64,000 nt of DNA from Myxococcales bacterium (GTDB lineage: Bacteria; Myxococcota_A; Polyangia; Palsa-1104; JAEUJZ01): assembly GCA_016794505.1 (NCBI GenBank), contig JAEUJZ010000086.1, positions 1 through 64,000 of the forward strand. Direction: 5' to 3'. Position numbers and translations under genes: made by a program. Below, in pieces: positions 63,729 to 64,000 of this stretch. The notes beneath the pieces were generated by a model. The model did no database searches, was not told the DNA's origin, and saw only the letters and a program-made list of their open reading frames with translations. Position 1 is the stretch's first letter. Each line of letters begins with the position of its first letter.

Positions 63729-64000
63729 TTACTTGGCAGCCTTGGCGTCTTTGCGATCCTTGGCTGCGTCCTTGGCGTCGCGGCGCATGTCCTTCTTGTC
63801 TTCGCGCATGTCCTTCTTGTCGGTGCGCAGCTCCTTCTTGTCCTCGCGCAGCTCTTTGCGATCCTTCTGCAGCTCTTTGCGGTCCTTCTGCAGCTCTTTG
63901 CGATCGGCCTTGAGCTCGTCGCGGGCGGCCTTGGCGCCTTCCTTGTCGCCGGCCTTGACGGCATCGCGAAGGTCCTTCTTGTCCTCGCGGATCTCCTTTT
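63729..64000 (-). CDS. charged heptad-repeat (coiled-coil) protein, 3' part only
   Basis: The visible 90 codons end at TAA (63729-63731) and run off the right edge, so the start is not in the window. The translation is almost wholly Lys, Asp, Glu, Arg, Leu and Ala. It repeats D-R-K-E-L-Q-K and variants (D-K-K-E-L-R-T, D-K-K-D-M-R-E) with a seven-residue period, and ends K-D-A-K-A-A-K. That predicts a long, stable charged helix or coiled coil. Similar Lys/Asp/Glu repeat proteins occur in myxobacteria without a known role. It is easily missed because no start codon is present here. Confidence 0.72.
   Translation of the reverse strand, partial: KEIREDKKDLRDAVKAGDKEGAKAARDELKADRKELQKDRKELQKDRKELREDKKELRTDKKDMREDKKDMRRDAKDAAKDRKDAKAAK

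Overview
The window is G+C-rich and densely packed. It looks like a chromosomal segment of a myxobacterium or other Myxococcota (deltaproteobacterial) relative. The pointers, taken from translated sequence only, are: a double-CXXCG immunity protein of the SitI6 type, an ECF sigma / ActD-like / caspase operon, a TPR-PEGA protein with a Ser/Thr kinase, a MopE-like Cys-rich lipoprotein, WG..DVWAVG beta-propeller lipoproteins and many secreted hypothetical proteins. I see no phage, transposase, CRISPR array, tRNA or rRNA.

Layout. 1-1729: an HH/WH-motif toxin-like protein overlapped by a SitI6-type immunity gene. 1786-5104 (-): a membrane glycosyltransferase-like protein, then a Nudix CoA pyrophosphatase coupled to a LolB-like lipoprotein. 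5201-8924 (-): ECF sigma, ActD-like membrane protein and secreted caspase with surface repeats, each overlapping the next by one base. 9016-13043 (+): a ferritin-like DUF455/ATP-grasp fusion coupled to glycerol-3-phosphate dehydrogenase. 13168-20573 (-): nifJ, a dihydroorotate dehydrogenase-like gene and a xanthine dehydrogenase-type molybdoenzyme. 20746-23644: an EamA transporter (+), a sugar epimerase and a membrane protein (-). 23935-29251 (+): TPR/PEGA protein, Cys-rich lipoprotein, Ser/Thr kinase, esterase, APH-type kinase. 29381-32153: lolA with two small genes (-) and an OmpR-type regulator (+).

32380-36790: a propeller lipoprotein (+), then rlpA-like, small membrane protein, galK and galE (-). 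37032-41290 (+): sucA and sucB. 41546-45270 (-): class III alcohol dehydrogenase, acyl-CoA ligase, dienelactone hydrolase. 45363-49992: a methyltransferase (-), a CAP-domain protein and a 5'-nucleotidase lipoprotein (+). 50032-58228: a lipoprotein with a CxxCH motif (-) divergent by 21 bases from a secreted alpha/beta hydrolase and ttcA, then an AAA+ ATPase coupled to a methyltransferase (+). 58326-63674: coaE and a Cys-rich lipoprotein (-), cstA, an NmrA-like reductase and a phosphofructokinase (+). 63729-64000: the 3' end of a charged heptad-repeat protein (-).

Most genes are housekeeping or central carbon metabolism (2-oxoglutarate dehydrogenase, PFOR, PFK, galactose utilisation, glycerol-3-phosphate, CoA synthesis) mixed with envelope and signalling genes. 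Translational coupling is frequent (ATGA, TGATG and TAATG overlaps), and I used these overlaps to choose starts. Four of the convergent gene ends are separated by short, strikingly AT-rich blocks with hairpins. No gap between genes exceeds about 300 bases.
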